Assembly (NCBI RefSeq): GCF_001426375.1
Contig: NZ_LMEO01000045.1
Location: 1,298,452 to 1,362,451 of the forward strand
Source of the DNA: Paenibacillus sp. Root444D2
Lineage (GTDB): Bacteria > Bacillota > Bacilli > Paenibacillales > NBRC-103111
Length of the DNA: 64,000 bases
Direction of reading: 5' to 3'
Part shown: positions 1-7,428 of the stretch, piece after piece
Layout of the letters: each line of letters opens with the position of its first letter
Position numbering within the stretch: position 1 is the first letter of the stretch
Notes under the pieces: generated by a model
Told to the model about the DNA's origin: nothing
The model's database searches: none
Seen by the model: the letters and a program-made list of their open reading frames with translations, nothing else
Program-made: the position numbers and the translations under genes

Positions 1-768
1 TTTAGCAAACTCATCATCAAGCTCTGGCAAGTTTTTGCGTTTAATGTCGTGAATTTTCACTTTAAACACAGCTGCTTTGCCTTTCAAATCTTCGGAATGG
101 TAGTTTTCAGGGAAGCTAACGTTAACTTCTTTCTCTTCGCCTTTACCAAGACCTACGAGTTGCTCTTCGAAACCTGGAATGAAAGAGTTGGAACCAAGCT
201 CAAGGGAGTATTTCTCCGCTTTACCGCCTTCGAACGCTTCTCCATCAACAAATCCTTCGAAATCGAGGACAACGACGTCACCATTTGCTGCTTGTCCTTC
301 TTCAAGAACAACCAATTCAGCATGACGTTGTTGCAAACGTGTAAGCTCTTCAGTCAATTCTTCATCCGTAACTTCTGCGCTTACCGCTTCAACTTCGATA
401 CCTTTGTATTCGCCAAGAGTTACTTCAGGCTTAACAGTTACTTTAGCTTTGAACTTCAGTACTTGTCCTTTGCCGAATTGCTCAACGTCTACTTCAGGAC
501 GATCAACAGGCTCGATTTTAACTTCTTCAATCGCTTCCACATAAACTTCTGGCAAAATGATATCTAAAGCATCTTGATACAAGCTTTCTACACCAAATTT
601 AGCTTCAAAGATAGAACGAGGTACTTTCCCTTTACGGAATCCTGGAACATTCACTTTCGCGGATACCTTTTTAAATGCTTTATCCAAAGCATCTGCTACG
701 CGCTCTGCGCCAACTTCCACTTCAAGAACGCCTACGTTCTTCTCTATTTTTTCCCAACTTGCTTTCAT
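1..768 (-). CDS. tig: Trigger factor (partial, C-terminus outside window)
   Basis: Ribosome-associated chaperone and peptidyl-prolyl isomerase that meets nascent chains at the exit tunnel. The 256 visible codons start at an ATG preceded by GGAGGGG. The ribosome-docking signature GFRKGKVP lies at residues 43-50, followed by the FKBP-like PPIase domain (from about residue 155, with VVVLDFEGFVDG). The C-terminal chaperone arms lie beyond position 1. Next to the YsoA-like gene it keeps the B. subtilis ysoA-tig order. Assignment is secure. Confidence 0.96.
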   Translation of the reverse strand, partial: MKASWEKIEKNVGVLEVEVGAERVADALDKAFKKVSAKVNVPGFRKGKVPRSIFEAKFGVESLYQDALDIILPEVYVEAIEEVKIEPVDRPEVDVEQFGKGQVLKFKAKVTVKPEVTLGEYKGIEVEAVSAEVTDEELTEELTRLQQRHAELVVLEEGQAANGDVVVLDFEGFVDGEAFEGGKAEKYSLELGSNSFIPGFEEQLVGLGKGEEKEVNVSFPENYHSEDLKGKAAVFKVKIHDIKRKNLPELDDEFAK

Positions 769-878
769 TTTATGCTTTCCCCTCCAAAAATGTACGATGA
801 CATATTTTCACGTTACGCTCTTTACAACCATTCTATTATACCATATAAGATTTTCATTTCAAGGCAGCCTTTCTTGCC

Positions 879-1796
879 TTATGATGGGTCCGGATTAAAC
901 TGCTTCACAAACGCTTGCAGCACAAGGTTAGCTCGTTTCCACTGAAGCTTCATGGAATCAACAATCCCGTAATTATCTAGTAATTCTTCACGATTCACCG
1001 AGCCAAACAATTTCTCTTGAAGAATCGCATGAAGTGCAGATGCCCACACATCAACAGCACCTTCTTCCGCTTTCTGCAGATCGGTATAGATCGATGTCCC
1101 ATACGCATAGGCTAGAAATTCCTGCCAGGTCTGCTTGGCAAAATAGACAAAATCAGGTTGGCTTATTTCACTAATGTCCCCGACTCTGCGAATCATATCA
1201 CGAATGCGTGATGGAAAATCCTCCGGGCACAGCGGTGTCTCTTCGATCTCGACAAGGATCTTTTCCCCATTCTTAGGAAACTCAATAAATCCTCGCTCAC
1301 CCATCTGTTTAAGCGCCTGCAAAGCTTTAAACTGAATGTGAGGGTGCCGCGGCTTCTCACATAGCCACTCCTTTACACGGTCGCTCACGTCAGATTGATC
1401 AATGAACGCTAATTGTTCAAGGGCATTGACTTGCTGCTCCAACGTACCTTCTCTTAGCATATTCAGAAGTTTAAGCGCAAAGGCGCCATCATCGGCTGTC
1501 TTATCTTGTATGTACTGCCGTAATAGATCCGTTTCTTCTTCTGGATCATCTTCCAATGGAGACGTCATAGGGAACATGGTTTCTGGATACATGGTATACA
1601 GCCAATTCCTCAAAGCTTCCCATTGTTCAGTTTTGTGTTGGTCTACTGTCGGAAATTGCAGTAGAAAGGTAAGCAATTGGAGCGCATCACTATACTGCTC
1701 TGTTTTTAGGAACCGAGTAAGCTCCTCTTCGTAATATTGCTCTGTTTTCGGAAAAAGAATTAAGTTATTGATGGATGGGTCCGTTATGATGATCAC
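879..1796 (-). CDS. Helical-repeat protein, YsoA-like
   Basis: Protein of about 305 residues rich in amphipathic helices, TPR/HEAT-like in appearance, with no signal peptide or membrane segment and no catalytic motif I recognise. Its place directly upstream of tig matches ysoA of B. subtilis (a TPR-type protein of similar length), which is the main basis for the name. The start is odd: the only canonical codon near the N-terminus is a GTG at 1796 that overlaps the Shine-Dalgarno-like GAGGTGATC, so the true start may be a non-canonical ATC/ATA a few bases on. Function unknown. Confidence 0.7.
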   Translation of the reverse strand: MIIITDPSINNLILFPKTEQYYEEELTRFLKTEQYSDALQLLTFLLQFPTVDQHKTEQWEALRNWLYTMYPETMFPMTSPLEDDPEEETDLLRQYIQDKTADDGAFALKLLNMLREGTLEQQVNALEQLAFIDQSDVSDRVKEWLCEKPRHPHIQFKALQALKQMGERGFIEFPKNGEKILVEIEETPLCPEDFPSRIRDMIRRVGDISEISQPDFVYFAKQTWQEFLAYAYGTSIYTDLQKAEEGAVDVWASALHAILQEKLFGSVNREELLDNYGIVDSMKLQWKRANLVLQAFVKQFNPDPS

Positions 1797-1869
1797 CTCA
1801 GAAATCTTCTCGCTGGTGACAGTTTACTTGATTGTCCAAGTGATTGCAAAATAAATATATAAAATAGGG

Positions 1870-1899
1870 TTGACTTCACTTTAAACTATATGATAATAT
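1870..1899 (+). promoter_or_regulatory. Probable sigma-A promoter of tRNA-Arg
   Basis: TTGACT at 1870-1875 and TAATAT at 1894-1899 with an 18-base spacer, in an AT-rich stretch about 50 bases upstream of the tRNA. It fits the housekeeping consensus; the exact -10 could be shifted by a few bases. Confidence 0.6.
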
Positions 1900-1950
1900 A
1901 ACTCTTGCTTCGCTAAACGGATCAAATCCGCAAGGTAAGAAGAGGTTTAT

Positions 1951-2024
1951 GTCTCAGTAGCTCAGCTGGATAGAGCACACGCCTTCTAAGCGTGCGGTCG
2001 GGGGTTCGAATCCCTCCTGGGACG
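1951..2024 (+). tRNA. tRNA-Arg (anticodon TCT)
   Basis: A full cloverleaf can be drawn. The acceptor stem GTCTCAG pairs with CTGGGAC, the D stem is GCTC/GAGC, and the anticodon stem CACGC/GCGTG holds the loop CTTCTAA, giving anticodon TCT for AGA codons. The T loop is TTCGAAT. The 3' CCA is not encoded. A single tRNA followed at once by a terminator. Confidence 0.95.
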
Positions 2025-2040
2025 TTCATGCACGGCAAAG

Positions 2041-2067
2041 GATCGCGAGAAATCGCGATCTTTTTTT
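2041..2067 (+). terminator. Intrinsic terminator after tRNA-Arg
   Basis: Perfect 7-bp stem GATCGCG/CGCGATC with a 6-base loop followed by seven T, 17 bases after the tRNA. Confidence 0.9.
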
Positions 2068-2159
2068 GTTTATCTACATTTGCTAAAAAATAAAATTTCA
2101 CTATGCTACGAATCTTTCATATTGTGTTATACTCTTTTCAATTACATATTTTTTCGAAT

Positions 2160-2345
2160 AAATGAGGTGCCTTTGCGTAGCAAGCAAGGGGTAACAGGGA
2201 ATCGGGTGCAAATCCCGAGCGGTCCCGCCACTGTATTCGGGGAGTTTCTTTCTATCATGTCACTTGATGAAAATTCAGGGAAGGCTGAAAGAATACGATG
2301 ATCCGAGAGCCAGGAGACCTACCTTCATTTATGCACCCAGAAACC
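2160..2345 (+). promoter_or_regulatory. Cobalamin (B12) riboswitch of cbiMNQO
   Basis: Contains the conserved blocks of the adenosylcobalamin riboswitch in order: a GGTGCCTTTGCG-like start, GGGAATCGGGTGCAAATCCCGAGC, the B12-box core GCGGTCCCGCCACTG, and the closing AGCCAGGAGACCTACC near 2308-2323. It lies 140 bases upstream of cbiM, with an intrinsic terminator in between, so transcriptional attenuation of cobalt uptake by cobalamin is expected. Confidence 0.93.
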
Positions 2346-2420
2346 TTCGCGGAAAGGAGCGGTGTACGTCAAGTCTTTCGACATCTAGCTTATATTTGTC
2401 GTTTATTCGTACGTACCCAC

Positions 2421-2448
2421 GGCCAATCCATCAGGATTGGTCTTTTTT
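2421..2448 (+). terminator. Riboswitch expression-platform terminator
   Basis: Stem GGCCAATCC/GGATTGGTC with loop ATCA followed by six T (2443-2448), between the riboswitch aptamer and cbiM. The placement suggests it stops transcription when cobalamin is bound. Confidence 0.82.
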
Positions 2449-2487
2449 GTTCGTTACACAAACTTTAATTAGGAGGAATTAAAAAAC

Positions 2488-3267
2488 ATGCAAACTAAGG
2501 CACAAAAGAACAAGGTCACTAGCTTCTTACTAGTGGTTATAGGGTTAGCCCTCTATCTATTCATTAATGAACCGCAAACCGTTTACGGCATGCACATTAT
2601 GGAAGGATTTCTCCCTGTAGGTTGGGCTATATTTTGGTGGGCAGCCTTCCTTCCGTTCTTCTTTCTAGGTGTCCGAGCACTTATCAAAATTACGAAAGAA
2701 CATCCAGAGCTCAAAATTATGCTTGGCCTTGCTGGCGCATTCACCTTCGTACTGTCGGCATTGAAGATCCCTTCTGTAACCGGAAGCAGTTCTCACCCAA
2801 CAGGTACAGGCTTAGGAGCCGTAATGTTCGGACCGCTCCCTATGAGCGTCCTAGGATCGATTGTTTTGTTATTTCAAGCGGTTTTACTTGCTCATGGAGG
2901 ACTTACGACACTCGGGGCAAATGCTTTCTCCATGGCCCTCTCCGGTCCAGTAGTTGGTTACTTCATATATAAGTCCATGATGAAAACAACCGGCAAACAA
3001 AAATGGTCGATATTTTTGGCGGCTGCTCTTGCCGACTTATCCACATACATTGTTACTTCTGTCCAATTAGCTCTTGCATTCCCAGCTGAACAAGGTGGAT
3101 TTATAGCATCCTTTTTGAAATTCGGCGGTATTTTTGCCATTACACAAATTCCTCTTGCTATTAGTGAAGGTATTTTAACCGTATTAATATGGAATTGGTT
3201 ACAATCTTACAGCCCAAAAGAGCTATCCATTCTACAACATAAAATGAAAGGAGCTTCTGAGCTATGA
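2488..3267 (+). CDS. cbiM: Cobalt ECF transporter, substrate-specificity component CbiM
   Basis: Integral membrane S-component that captures cobalt(II) for the CbiMNQO energy-coupling-factor transporter. The metal-binding N-terminal loop MHIMEGFLP (after a leading hydrophobic segment acting as signal or first helix) is present, followed by about six further membrane helices and the GSSSHPTGTGLG motif typical of CbiM/NikM. Good ribosome binding site (AGGAGGAATTAAAAAAC-ATG). First gene of a tightly overlapping operon (4-base overlaps) under the B12 riboswitch, which supports cobalt rather than nickel as substrate. Confidence 0.95.
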   Translation: MQTKAQKNKVTSFLLVVIGLALYLFINEPQTVYGMHIMEGFLPVGWAIFWWAAFLPFFFLGVRALIKITKEHPELKIMLGLAGAFTFVLSALKIPSVTGSSSHPTGTGLGAVMFGPLPMSVLGSIVLLFQAVLLAHGGLTTLGANAFSMALSGPVVGYFIYKSMMKTTGKQKWSIFLAAALADLSTYIVTSVQLALAFPAEQGGFIASFLKFGGIFAITQIPLAISEGILTVLIWNWLQSYSPKELSILQHKMKGASEL

Positions 3268-3548
3268 AAACTCGTACTGTGAATACCTTGATGTTAATTG
3301 CCGTTGTATTATTGGCAGTCTTACCCCTTATTTTCGCAACAGGCGAATTTGGTGGATCTGATGATGCCGCTGAACAATTAATCCAAAGTATTGAGCCCTC
3401 CTATACGCCATGGTTCTCTTCATTATTTGAGCTCCCAGCTGAGACGGAAAGTATGCTGTTCGCCTTACAAGCTGCCATCGGGGCTGGCTTCATCGGGTAT
3501 GCCTTTGGCTATTTCAAAGGGAAAGTATCTAAGTCCAAAAACCAATGA
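3264..3548 (+). CDS. cbiN: Cobalt transport protein CbiN
   Basis: Small 94-residue auxiliary subunit with two membrane helices (residues about 7-26 and 66-84) separated by an extracytoplasmic loop containing GEFGGSDDAAEQLI, as in the CbiN family. CbiN is needed for metal loading of CbiM. Its ATG overlaps the cbiM stop, and its own stop overlaps the cbiQ start. Confidence 0.93.
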   Translation: MKTRTVNTLMLIAVVLLAVLPLIFATGEFGGSDDAAEQLIQSIEPSYTPWFSSLFELPAETESMLFALQAAIGAGFIGYAFGYFKGKVSKSKNQ

Positions 3549-4354
3549 TGAAATTAATCGACTCGCTCTCCTATAAAAATGCCTTACGCCCTCTATCACC
3601 GATGTGGAAGTGCGGTTTTGCAGTTACCATGCTGATGTTTTCTTATCTAACGCATCCAGCGGTCCAGGTAATTATAGCGATTTGGATGGCCGTATGGACG
3701 GTAGTCTATGCTCGTATTCCAATCAAATATTATGTAACTATCATCGGTGCTGCATGCCTATTTTTTGTAGGTAGTGTACCCGCAATAGTGGTAGAGGTCC
3801 GTCCTTTGCAAGAAGCCTTGCCTGATATCCATGAGGTGGCGGCCTTTACATTCATGGACTGGAAGTTGTCCGTTACTTCAACAGCTCTTTTGCTAATTGG
3901 CAAATTATTCGTTCGTATTATAGCAAGTCTAAGTTGCGTGTCCTTTATTATGTTCAGCACTCCTTTTTCCGAAATGATGCAAGTCTTACAAAAAGTTCGT
4001 GTTCCCAAGCTAGTTCTGGAAATTATGCTTATTATGTATCGATTTCTGTTCATCCTATTTGAAATTGCCAATAACATGTATGTGGCTCAGCAATCTAGAG
4101 GCGGTCAGACTGGTTTCCATAATAGACTAAAGGATACAGCCATTATTATTGTTCAAATGTTTATTAAAACGATGCAGCGGTATAAATCATTGTCAAATGG
4201 CCTTGTCTCCCGAGGTTTTACGGATGACATTCACATGGCCCCCTACCGAGCTAACCCTGTACCTTTTCGATATAAATTGGAAAGTTATGTAGGACTCACG
4301 CTCTTACTGCTGCTCGAAATTTGGCTGCGTTGGAATTGGAGGAGTATCCGATGA
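3545..4354 (+). CDS. cbiQ: ECF transporter T component CbiQ
   Basis: Transmembrane coupling protein of 269 residues with five or so membrane helices. It carries the family's cytoplasmic coupling-helix signatures (the A-R-G-type motifs QQSRGG near residue 182 and SRGF near 222) that contact the ATPase. Overlaps cbiN upstream and the start of cbiO downstream (ATGA). Confidence 0.93.
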   Translation: MMKLIDSLSYKNALRPLSPMWKCGFAVTMLMFSYLTHPAVQVIIAIWMAVWTVVYARIPIKYYVTIIGAACLFFVGSVPAIVVEVRPLQEALPDIHEVAAFTFMDWKLSVTSTALLLIGKLFVRIIASLSCVSFIMFSTPFSEMMQVLQKVRVPKLVLEIMLIMYRFLFILFEIANNMYVAQQSRGGQTGFHNRLKDTAIIIVQMFIKTMQRYKSLSNGLVSRGFTDDIHMAPYRANPVPFRYKLESYVGLTLLLLLEIWLRWNWRSIR

Positions 4355-5187
4355 GCACGATTCTAGAAACCTTAGAAGTTAGTTTTAGCTATCCCGCTTC
4401 TCAGAACATGGCTTTAAACAAATTAAAGCTCCGCATCCCCGAGGGAAAAAAAACAGCTATTTGCGGTCATAACGGTTCTGGCAAATCAACTTTATTTCTT
4501 CAAGCTATTGGCATTCATTCACCTTCATCAGGCCAAGTTGTATGGAAGAACGAAGCTTTAACTTATACCCGCAAAGAACTCAAGCAATTACGTCAAGACG
4601 TTGGACTTGTCTTTCAAGATCCGGAACAGCAGCTCATTCTGAATACTCCTTATGAGGATGTCACCTACGGTCTGCGGAATGCTGCCATTCCTGAGCCTGA
4701 GATTAACCGCCGAGCAGAAGCTATATTAAGAACGATGGGGCTCGAGCACTTAGCACACACACCCATTCACCACTTGAGCCTCGGCCAAAAGAAACGTGTA
4801 GCCTTAGCCGGTGTGCTTGTGCTTGAACCGAAGCTGCTGCTTCTAGATGAACCAACGGCCTATCTGGATCGCATATCGGAACAACAGCTTGTCGAGGAAC
4901 TTGATCGTATACATAATCGCGGCATCACCTTAGTCATGGCTACCCATGATATGAACCTAGCCTACTCATGGGCTGATTGGATTCTCGTGATGGATCAAGG
5001 ACAGTGCGTCATGGAAGGCACGCCAGATGACATATTCAAAGATAGCAAGGCTATTATTGGTCTTGGTCTTGATAGGCCCATGCTGCTAGATTTGTGGGAA
5101 GCATTGCCCGAAGCTAGTCGTCAGGGAGTCTCGGCACCTAAGAATGTGAGTGATTTTAAAACATTATTACAAAAGGTCTATTTATAA
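4351..5187 (+). CDS. cbiO: Cobalt ECF transporter ATP-binding protein CbiO
   Basis: ABC ATPase that powers the transporter. Walker A GHNGSGKST (residues about 38-46), Q-loop FQDPEQQL, signature LSLGQKKR, Walker B LLLLDEPTAYLD and the switch histidine in ATHD are all visible. The start at 4351 is chosen because ATG follows GGAGGAGTATCCG and overlaps the cbiQ stop; an in-frame ATG 30 bases upstream lies inside cbiQ. Last gene of the operon, followed by a terminator. Confidence 0.95.
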   Translation: MSTILETLEVSFSYPASQNMALNKLKLRIPEGKKTAICGHNGSGKSTLFLQAIGIHSPSSGQVVWKNEALTYTRKELKQLRQDVGLVFQDPEQQLILNTPYEDVTYGLRNAAIPEPEINRRAEAILRTMGLEHLAHTPIHHLSLGQKKRVALAGVLVLEPKLLLLDEPTAYLDRISEQQLVEELDRIHNRGITLVMATHDMNLAYSWADWILVMDQGQCVMEGTPDDIFKDSKAIIGLGLDRPMLLDLWEALPEASRQGVSAPKNVSDFKTLLQKVYL

Positions 5188-5218
5188 TTATCATTAACGA
5201 AAATAAATAGAGTTAAGA

Positions 5219-5258
5219 AGAGGCTGTCCCAACTGTGATTAGAGGGATAGCCTCTTTT
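5219..5258 (+). terminator. Terminator of the cbi operon
   Basis: AGAGGCTGTCCC pairs with GGGATAGCCTCT across a 13-base loop and is followed by TTTT. Located 30 bases after cbiO. Confidence 0.8.
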
Positions 5259-5271
5259 GTATACATGCATG

Positions 5272-5529
5272 CAGCTCGCCGAGTCGATAGAGTCTGAGAA
5301 GTCGAAAATCGACTTCTCAGTAGGTCATCCTGCGCGTCCGTGCTGAATAAGCGAGGAAAACGCGCTTATCCTGGAGCACCCGAACGAATAAGCGCGAAAA
5401 ACGCGCTTTCTGTGAGAGCTCGCCGAGCCGACAGAGTCTGAGAAGTCGAAAATCAACTTCCCGGTAGGCTATCCTGCGCGTCAGCGCTGAATAAGCAAGG
5501 AAATGTGCTTATTCTGGAGCACCCGAATA
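5272..5529. repeat. Tandem pair of a structured intergenic repeat (family A)
   Basis: Two degenerate copies (about 5272-5411 and 5412-5529) of a unit with a fixed order: CAGAGTCTGAGAAGTCG..., a hairpin GAGAAGTCG/CGACTTCTC with A-rich loop, a CTGCGCGTC block, GCTGAATAAGCG, and a hairpin AAGCGCG/CGCGCTT followed by GGAGCACCCGAA. Two more copies of the same design occur at 16.7-17.0 kb. No open reading frame explains them. They occupy the gap between cbiO and the ferredoxin-like gene. Confidence 0.85.
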
Positions 5530-5561
5530 GGTAAGGGGTAGGCTTTGCTTTCCCCTTACCT
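5529..5561. repeat. Perfect 10-bp inverted repeat
   Basis: AGGTAAGGGG and CCCCTTACCT separated by 13 bases. No T-run follows on the plus strand. Could be a processing or termination structure next to the repeat block. Confidence 0.6.
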
Positions 5562-5586
5562 AAAACATATTAATTCTGACCAAAAA

Positions 5587-5612
5587 GGACCTCCACCTAT
5601 TGGCGGAAGTCC
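5587..5612 (-). terminator. Terminator downstream of the [2Fe-2S] protein gene
   Basis: Read on the minus strand: GGACTTCCGCC and GGTGGAGGTCC form an 11-bp stem (two G-T pairs) with loop AATA, followed by TTTTT. Confidence 0.75.
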
Positions 5613-5637
5613 TTATGGATACGAACTAAAAGGTAGA

Positions 5638-5668
5638 TATCCCAAAAGGTTATAAACCTTTTGGGATA
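5638..5668. repeat. Perfect 14-bp inverted repeat
   Basis: TATCCCAAAAGGTT and AACCTTTTGGGATA around a 3-base loop, 27 bases past the stop of the ferredoxin-like gene. It may be a terminator for that gene (a weak CTTTT follows on the minus strand) or a protein-binding palindrome. Confidence 0.6.
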
Positions 5669-5694
5669 AGCCCCTTTAAACTTTCATTATCCGG

Positions 5695-6063
5695 TTATTT
5701 ATTTTGAACGCGACTAATGCCCTTATTTCCTTTTCCGGTTGGCACAAAGCGTTCCTCAAAGCTATAAATCATATGTTCTTGGAGTGGTTTACCCTCTAGT
5801 AAATGCTCTCGAACAAGCCTTCTCCCAGTCTCTGGTGTCATTTCCTTGTACCAAATCCCTTGCGGATACACCGTAACAACACCTGCATCCTGACAGCGGC
5901 CATTACATCTAGTCCGAGTTGTATGTATAAGATGCTCGGCTCCGTGCTTCGAAATTTCATCTCGGATGGCTAGCGTTGTTTCATCTCCTGAATTTTTCAG
6001 GCAAGATCCCCCGTTACAGATAAGCACATGATGTTGGACTGTTGATAGATCCCACGTACTCAT
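5695..6063 (-). CDS. Thioredoxin-like [2Fe-2S] ferredoxin-domain protein
   Basis: Protein of 122 residues with the cysteine pattern of the thioredoxin-like [2Fe-2S] family: CNGGSC near residues 16-21 and RCNGRCQDAGVVTVYP from about residue 52. Probably cytoplasmic electron carrier. It lies directly under a cobalamin riboswitch, which ties it to B12 or cobalt metabolism. Small [2Fe-2S] proteins (CbiW, or the C-terminal part of long CbiX) are found in Bacillus cobalamin gene sets, so a CbiW-like role is possible but is inference. Ribosome binding site GGGAGGTGTTCTT-ATG. Confidence 0.82.
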   Translation of the reverse strand: MSTWDLSTVQHHVLICNGGSCLKNSGDETTLAIRDEISKHGAEHLIHTTRTRCNGRCQDAGVVTVYPQGIWYKEMTPETGRRLVREHLLEGKPLQEHMIYSFEERFVPTGKGNKGISRVQNK

Positions 6064-6104
6064 AAGAACACCTCCCTATCTCCCGTAGGTATATAACTGT
6101 GCTG

Positions 6105-6286
6105 CTGAAATAGGCAGGTCTCCTGGCTTCAGGATCTACATCAAACGTCAGCCTTCCCAATCGGTCGATCAGTGGCATAGAGACGTTGACTCCTCTGTTA
6201 CAGTGGCGGGACCGCGTCGGCTTCTAACCGATCTTCCCTTTTAAGCTTACTCTGCGCTTGGAAAGCGGATGGTAAGCACCTATTTC
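6105..6286 (-). promoter_or_regulatory. Cobalamin riboswitch upstream of the [2Fe-2S] protein gene
   Basis: On the minus strand the order is GGTGCTTACC, a GGGAAGATCGGTT block, the B12-box core GCGGTCCCGCCACTGT, and AGCCAGGAGACCTGCC near 6112-6127. The pattern matches the riboswitch in front of cbiM. No terminator lies between it and the ribosome binding site about 40 bases on, so control of translation initiation is more likely here. Confidence 0.92.
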
Positions 6287-6361
6287 GAATATGAAATTGT
6301 TCGAGCTTATTCAAATCTTTTAAACTCAATCATCATACCTCATAAGTCTATCTATGTACAA

Positions 6362-6395
6362 GGAAAAAGCCCCAACCAAATGGTAGGGACTTCAT
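6362..6395 (-). terminator. Terminator after the 45-residue protein gene
   Basis: Minus strand: AGTCCCTACC and GGTTGGGGCT form an imperfect stem with a 3-base loop, followed by TTTTT. Confidence 0.65.
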
Positions 6396-6427
6396 CGAAG
6401 CTGTATTTACGATTTCAAATCACTCGT

Positions 6428-6565
6428 TTAAACGGAAGGACGATTCGGTTGGTGATGACCAGGCTCTGTTGAGTCCAGATTGGACTGTATGCGAGAAGAT
6501 TGCTTCGAATGATCGATTGTGCTCTGTATCCTCTGATCCATACTTTTACTTTTCTTTTTGCTCAT
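6428..6565 (-). CDS. Small basic hydrophilic protein (45 aa), unknown
   Basis: Starts at an ATG preceded by TAGGAGGATTCCCATC, an excellent ribosome binding site, and ends before a terminator. The product begins MSKKKSKSMDQRIQ and is rich in Lys, Ser, Gln and His with no hydrophobic segment. The composition recalls small spore proteins, but I match it to no named family. A longer reading frame extends upstream but has no better start. Confidence 0.6.
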   Translation of the reverse strand: MSKKKSKSMDQRIQSTIDHSKQSSRIQSNLDSTEPGHHQPNRPSV

Positions 6566-6684
6566 GATGGGAATCCTCCTATGAGTTGAAATAATGATCA
6601 CTTGATTAGTATGGTGTGATACAACCTCAAATATGCTGTATAAAATACCCATAAAGGACGAAGGCAAATGGATAATAAAAGCAA

Positions 6685-6718
6685 AAGCCTGTAAGGAAAT
6701 CTCCCTACAGGCTCTTGA
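6685..6718 (-). terminator. Terminator after the 37-residue protein gene
   Basis: Minus strand: AGCCTGTAGGGA and TTCCTTACAGGCT pair, followed by TTTGCTTTT. Confidence 0.75.
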
Positions 6719-6733
6719 TGGTGCCATTAGACT

Positions 6734-6847
6734 TTAGTGCTTCTTGTGCGGCAAATTACTGCCTGGCTGACCGTCACCTTGGGTCCTGAAATTCTTCGCG
6801 GCTTTCCTCTGCTTGTCGTGCAGCTTGCTAATGAAATGACTATCCAT
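6734..6847 (-). CDS. Small basic protein (37 aa), unknown
   Basis: ATG at 6847 lies nine bases after AGGAGG; an ATG at 6853 is too close to it. The product begins MDSHFISKLHDKQRKAAKN and ends NLPHKKH. It is hydrophilic and basic, flanked by its own terminator. Like its neighbour at 6428-6565 it resembles small spore-core proteins in composition only. Real gene likely, function unknown. Confidence 0.6.
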   Translation of the reverse strand: MDSHFISKLHDKQRKAAKNFRTQGDGQPGSNLPHKKH

Positions 6848-6893
6848 GAGCATTCGCCTCCTGAAGAAAGAATGGCACTACCTCTTTAGAATG

Positions 6894-7250
6894 TCACACA
6901 AGCTCTAAATTTAAACGCATGGCAAGATTAAGAATCGCGCCTCTTGCTTCTGCATCTGTTTTGACTTTTTCGTACAATTCCTCAAAATTAGTGCGGTTTT
7001 GAATAAATTCCGGCTCTGTTTTAATAGCTGTTTGTGTCCAATTAATCAAAACATTCTCTGCTTGGGTAAGTTCGTTGTAAGCACGATGCAACCCGACACG
7101 CTCAATAATTTCTTCCATTTCTGCTTGCCCTACTTCTTTACCTTCTTCTTTTAATTCCGCAATTCGTTTATCCGCTTGGTTACTGATTTGCAAAAAATGT
7201 TCTCTTGAAGCCAGATAATCAATTTGTGCTTTAGAGTGTTTCTTTTTCAT
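6894..7250 (-). CDS. Conserved hypothetical helical protein (118 aa)
   Basis: Mostly alpha-helical, charged, cytoplasmic protein starting MKKKHSKAQIDYLASRE. Start chosen at 7250 because AAAGG lies the right distance upstream; two earlier in-frame codons (GTG 7259, ATG 7256) overlap that site. No family recognised. Monocistronic and divergent from asnB. Confidence 0.7.
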   Translation of the reverse strand: MKKKHSKAQIDYLASREHFLQISNQADKRIAELKEEGKEVGQAEMEEIIERVGLHRAYNELTQAENVLINWTQTAIKTEPEFIQNRTNFEELYEKVKTDAEARGAILNLAMRLNLELV

Positions 7251-7428
7251 TGTCATCACCTTTGTCCTTTAGTAAGTAAGAATTGGGTTTATTGTATCAG
7301 GCCTGTCAACAAAACACAAAATCCGTCCGGTTGACTGCGCCCATCCACTTCTGGACAGACATTATCTACCTTCTGTTTGCATACCTTTTATCATCATGCT
7401 CTCTTTATAAAGAAAGGAAGGAACGTCT

